Shown piece by piece: positions 61,714 through 64,000 of a DNA stretch of 64,000 nucleotides. The position numbers and the translations under genes were made by a program. Within the stretch, counting starts at the first letter, position 1. The number at the start of each line of letters is the position of its first letter. The notes under the pieces were generated by a model that saw nothing but the letters and a program-made list of their open reading frames with translations, was not told the DNA's origin and made no database searches. Origin of the DNA: Streptomyces coeruleorubidus (lineage in GTDB: Bacteria; Actinomycetota; Actinomycetes; Streptomycetales; Streptomycetaceae); the NCBI RefSeq assembly GCF_008705135.1, contig NZ_CP023694.1:5871001-5935000 (forward strand), read 5' to 3'.

Positions 61714-64000
61714 ACAAGTACCGGAGAAGGACCGCACTCGTGGGCGTGGGCGCGCTCACGGCGGGTCTCCTGCTGACCGCGCCCCAGCCCGCCTCCGCCG
61801 CCAACCTCATCAGGAACCCGGGCTTCGAGACCGCCGGCACCGGCGACATGCCCTACTGCTGGGAGAAGTCCGGCTGGGGCGACAACGACTTCACCTTCAC
61901 CACCACGAATGACGCGCACACCGGCGGCAAGGCCATGAAGGTCGAGCTGACCCGCCGCGCCGACGGTGACCGCAAGGCGCTGATCACCGAGTCCGCCGAG
62001 TGCGCGCCGGTGGTGACGCCGGGCAAGCAGTACGACCTCGGCCTCTGGTACAAGACGACCACGCCCGACGCGTCGATCACGCTGTTCCGGCACGACGCGA
62101 CGGCCGGCTGGCAGTACTGGACCGACCTCAAGACGCTGGACCTCGCGGGCGACTGGACCGAGGCCACGGTCCGCACCCCCGAGGTCCCGGCCGGCACCGA
62201 CCGCATCTCCTGGGGCGTCTCCGTCTACGGCACCGGGTCCGCCACCACCGACGACTACAGGATGGACCAGGTCCCCGACCCGGTCCTGCCGCCGAAGTGC
62301 ACCGGCACGGCCGAGCAGTGCGCCAACGGCAAGTGGGACGTACTGCCCACGAAGAACCCGGTCCGCTCCATGCACTCCGTCGTCCTGCACAACGGCAAGG
62401 TGCTGCTGATCGCGGGCTCGGGCAACGACGAGTCGATGTTCAAGGCCGGCACCTTCACCTCGGCGGTCTACGACCCGGCGAACGGCTCCTACAAGGTCGT
62501 CCCCACGCCGAAGGACATGTTCTGCGCCGGCCACGTGCAGCTCCAGGACGGGCGCGTGCTGGTGATGAGCGGCAACAAGGGCTACCCGTCGGCGGACGGC
62601 CGCGTCGGCTACCAGGGCTACAAGGACTCGTACATCTTCGACCCGGAGACCGAGACCTACACGAAGACCAACGACATGAACGACGGCCACTGGTACCCGT
62701 CGGCCACGATCCTCGGCAACGGCGACGTCATTTCCTTCGGCGGCCTGAAGGAGGACTCCACCGGCTCGGTCACCGCCGAGCTGTTCTCCGAGGCCGAGCA
62801 GCGGTGGCAGCCGCTGTGGAAGGTCAACCAGACCTGGTCGTACTGGGGCCTGTACCCGTCGATGATCCTCATGCAGGACGGCCGTCTCTTCTACTCGGGC
62901 AGCCACGTCTTCGGCAACAACATCCCCGGCACGGGTTCGGCGATCTACGACTACGGCGCCAACACCACCACCCAGGTCCCGGGCCTGCAGAAGAAGGACG
63001 AGCGCGACCAGTCGGCCAGCGTGCTGCTGCCCCCGGCGCAGGATCAGAAGGTCCTCACCCTCGGCGGCGGCAACATCGACTCCAACCCGGAGGCGAACCG
63101 CCTGACCGACATCATCGACCTCAAGCGGCCGAACCCGTCCTACGTGGCCGGGCCGCCGATCCCGCAGGGCACGGTCGACCTCGGCAACGGGCCCGTCCCG
63201 CAGACCGGCGACCAGGGCAAGATGTACGTCTCCGCGGTGCTCCTCCCGGACGGCAAGGTGCTGGAGACGGGCGGCGCGCTGCACAACCGCGCCAACCCGG
63301 TGTACGAGACGTCGATCTTCGACCCCGAGTCGGAGACCTTCGACCCGGTGGCCGTCGACCCCGAGGCGCGCGGCTACCACTCCTCGGCGTTCCTGCTCCC
63401 CGACGGCCGCGTGATGACCACCGGCGACAACCCGGGCAACGGCTCCTGGAACCACGACGTGTCGGTCTACAGCCCGCCCTACCTGTTCAAGGGTCCGCGT
63501 CCGGCGATCACCTCGGTGATCGACACCGAGTGGAACTACGGCGACACCCAGCGGATCACCGTCGACCGGCCCATCGCCAAGGCCGAGCTGATCCGCCCGG
63601 CCGCCGTCACGCACTCCTCCGACCCGAACCAGCGGTTCGTGGACCTGCCGCTGTCCGTCGACGGCGACAACGTCGACCTGAACGTGACGAGCAACCCCAA
63701 CCTGGCCCCGCCCGGCTGGTACATGCTCTTCGCGGTGGACGCGAACGGGGTGCCGTCGGTGGCGAAGTGGGTGCACCTGAAGGGCCCGCAGGCCCTCAAG
63801 GCGACGGACGCCTCGGCGCATGTCCACGACTTCGTGGACTCGCCCGAGGGCAAGGTCGCGGGGCCCGGCAAGAAGCGCACGTCGCAGAAGGTCAGCCCGA
63901 CGATCTCCGGCTGCGACCGCCACTACGGCTCGATCAACGTCTGCGTGCCGACCGACTTCCCGGCGGAGGTGAAGAAGACGACGGCCGCCCGCTGCGAGTG
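61710..64000 (+). CDS. Secreted copper-radical oxidase (galactose oxidase/GlxA-like), 3' end beyond window
   Basis: 763 complete codons seen; the end lies outside. The GTG overlaps the GT2-GtrA stop as GTGA. A signal peptide (1-30, ending ASAAN) is followed by a CBM-like beta-sandwich (ANLIRNPGFETAGTG ..., about 31-185), a kelch propeller and a C-terminal DUF1929 E-set domain. The galactose oxidase copper ligands have counterparts: Tyr in GHWYPSA, Tyr-His in GYHSSAFLL, His in VTHSSDPNQ, and the cross-link cysteine in MFCAGH. The stacking Trp of fungal enzymes is not at its usual GGSW position. It should oxidise a primary alcohol of a sugar to an aldehyde. Confidence 0.88.
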   Translation, partial: MNKYRRRTALVGVGALTAGLLLTAPQPASAANLIRNPGFETAGTGDMPYCWEKSGWGDNDFTFTTTNDAHTGGKAMKVELTRRADGDRKALITESAECAPVVTPGKQYDLGLWYKTTTPDASITLFRHDATAGWQYWTDLKTLDLAGDWTEATVRTPEVPAGTDRISWGVSVYGTGSATTDDYRMDQVPDPVLPPKCTGTAEQCANGKWDVLPTKNPVRSMHSVVLHNGKVLLIAGSGNDESMFKAGTFTSAVYDPANGSYKVVPTPKDMFCAGHVQLQDGRVLVMSGNKGYPSADGRVGYQGYKDSYIFDPETETYTKTNDMNDGHWYPSATILGNGDVISFGGLKEDSTGSVTAELFSEAEQRWQPLWKVNQTWSYWGLYPSMILMQDGRLFYSGSHVFGNNIPGTGSAIYDYGANTTTQVPGLQKKDERDQSASVLLPPAQDQKVLTLGGGNIDSNPEANRLTDIIDLKRPNPSYVAGPPIPQGTVDLGNGPVPQTGDQGKMYVSAVLLPDGKVLETGGALHNRANPVYETSIFDPESETFDPVAVDPEARGYHSSAFLLPDGRVMTTGDNPGNGSWNHDVSVYSPPYLFKGPRPAITSVIDTEWNYGDTQRITVDRPIAKAELIRPAAVTHSSDPNQRFVDLPLSVDGDNVDLNVTSNPNLAPPGWYMLFAVDANGVPSVAKWVHLKGPQALKATDASAHVHDFVDSPEGKVAGPGKKRTSQKVSPTISGCDRHYGSINVCVPTDFPAEVKKTTAARCE

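Noticed and set aside
61647..63923. 758-codon open frame antisense to the copper-radical oxidase
   Set aside because: Shadow of a gene with signal peptide and metal-ligand motifs; low-complexity composition and no motif.

Overview
The window is chromosomal DNA of a Streptomyces very close to S. coelicolor. It has very high GC with strong third-position bias, GTG and TTG starts, mycothiol metabolism (mca), acyl-CoA carboxylase subunits including an epsilon subunit, and the gene order afsQ1/sigQ - deoC - purine nucleoside phosphorylase - accA2 - pccB - birA - cya - hutH - metB - ilvA - greA - mca, which I recognise as conserved core order. I see no rRNA, tRNA, CRISPR array, insertion sequence or prophage.

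Layout. 1-1.2 kb: the first codons of afsQ1 and the divergent sigQ with an AfsQ1-type box. 1.2-5.4 kb: a small kinase, a secreted protein, and an FMN reductase/MFS efflux pair facing a TetR regulator across a promoter packed with repeated half-sites. 5.4-13.1 kb: a nucleoside-salvage block, namely deoC with two aldehyde dehydrogenases (one half-length and lacking the catalytic region), a phosphomannomutase/phosphoglucomutase and a purine nucleoside phosphorylase. deoC and the phosphorylase share a 12-bp palindrome upstream. 13.1-15.8 kb: an LpdA-like flavoprotein and a DeoR regulator. 16-22.3 kb: acyl-CoA carboxylase genes (alpha, epsilon, beta), maf, a 45-residue membrane protein and birA, which biotinylates the carboxylase. 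22.5-28.4 kb: adenylate cyclase, enoyl-CoA hydratase, a GAF-GGDEF protein and histidine ammonia-lyase.

28.4-41 kb holds mostly envelope and secreted functions: an LAXTG sortase substrate, an L,D-transpeptidase lipoprotein, an 1108-residue subtilase, an XRE/MmyB regulator with its alcohol dehydrogenase, a VOC protein, an NmrA-like reductase, a DUF5829-like secreted protein, a DUF4389 protein and an AI-2E family permease. 41-50 kb: msrA, a cystathionine gamma-synthase/lyase, an ECF-like sigma factor with a possible overlapping micro-ORF and a small membrane protein, MarR, ilvA, a DrrAB-type ABC exporter and greA. 50-57.5 kb: mca, a membrane-anchored STAND ATPase with TPRs, and a YyaL-type thioredoxin-fold protein.

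57.5 kb to the end is the most unusual part. Four genes are joined by successive 4-base stop/start overlaps: a TTG-started processive GT2 synthase, a GT39/ArnT-like membrane glycosyltransferase, a GT2-GtrA fusion, and a secreted copper-radical (galactose oxidase/GlxA-like) oxidase with an N-terminal carbohydrate-binding-like module, cut by the window end. It reads as an extracellular glycan synthesis, decoration and oxidation operon, analogous to but distinct in make-up from cslA-glxA. A second notable element is a roughly 115-bp intergenic repeat present three times, each time just 3' of a gene and in that gene's orientation.
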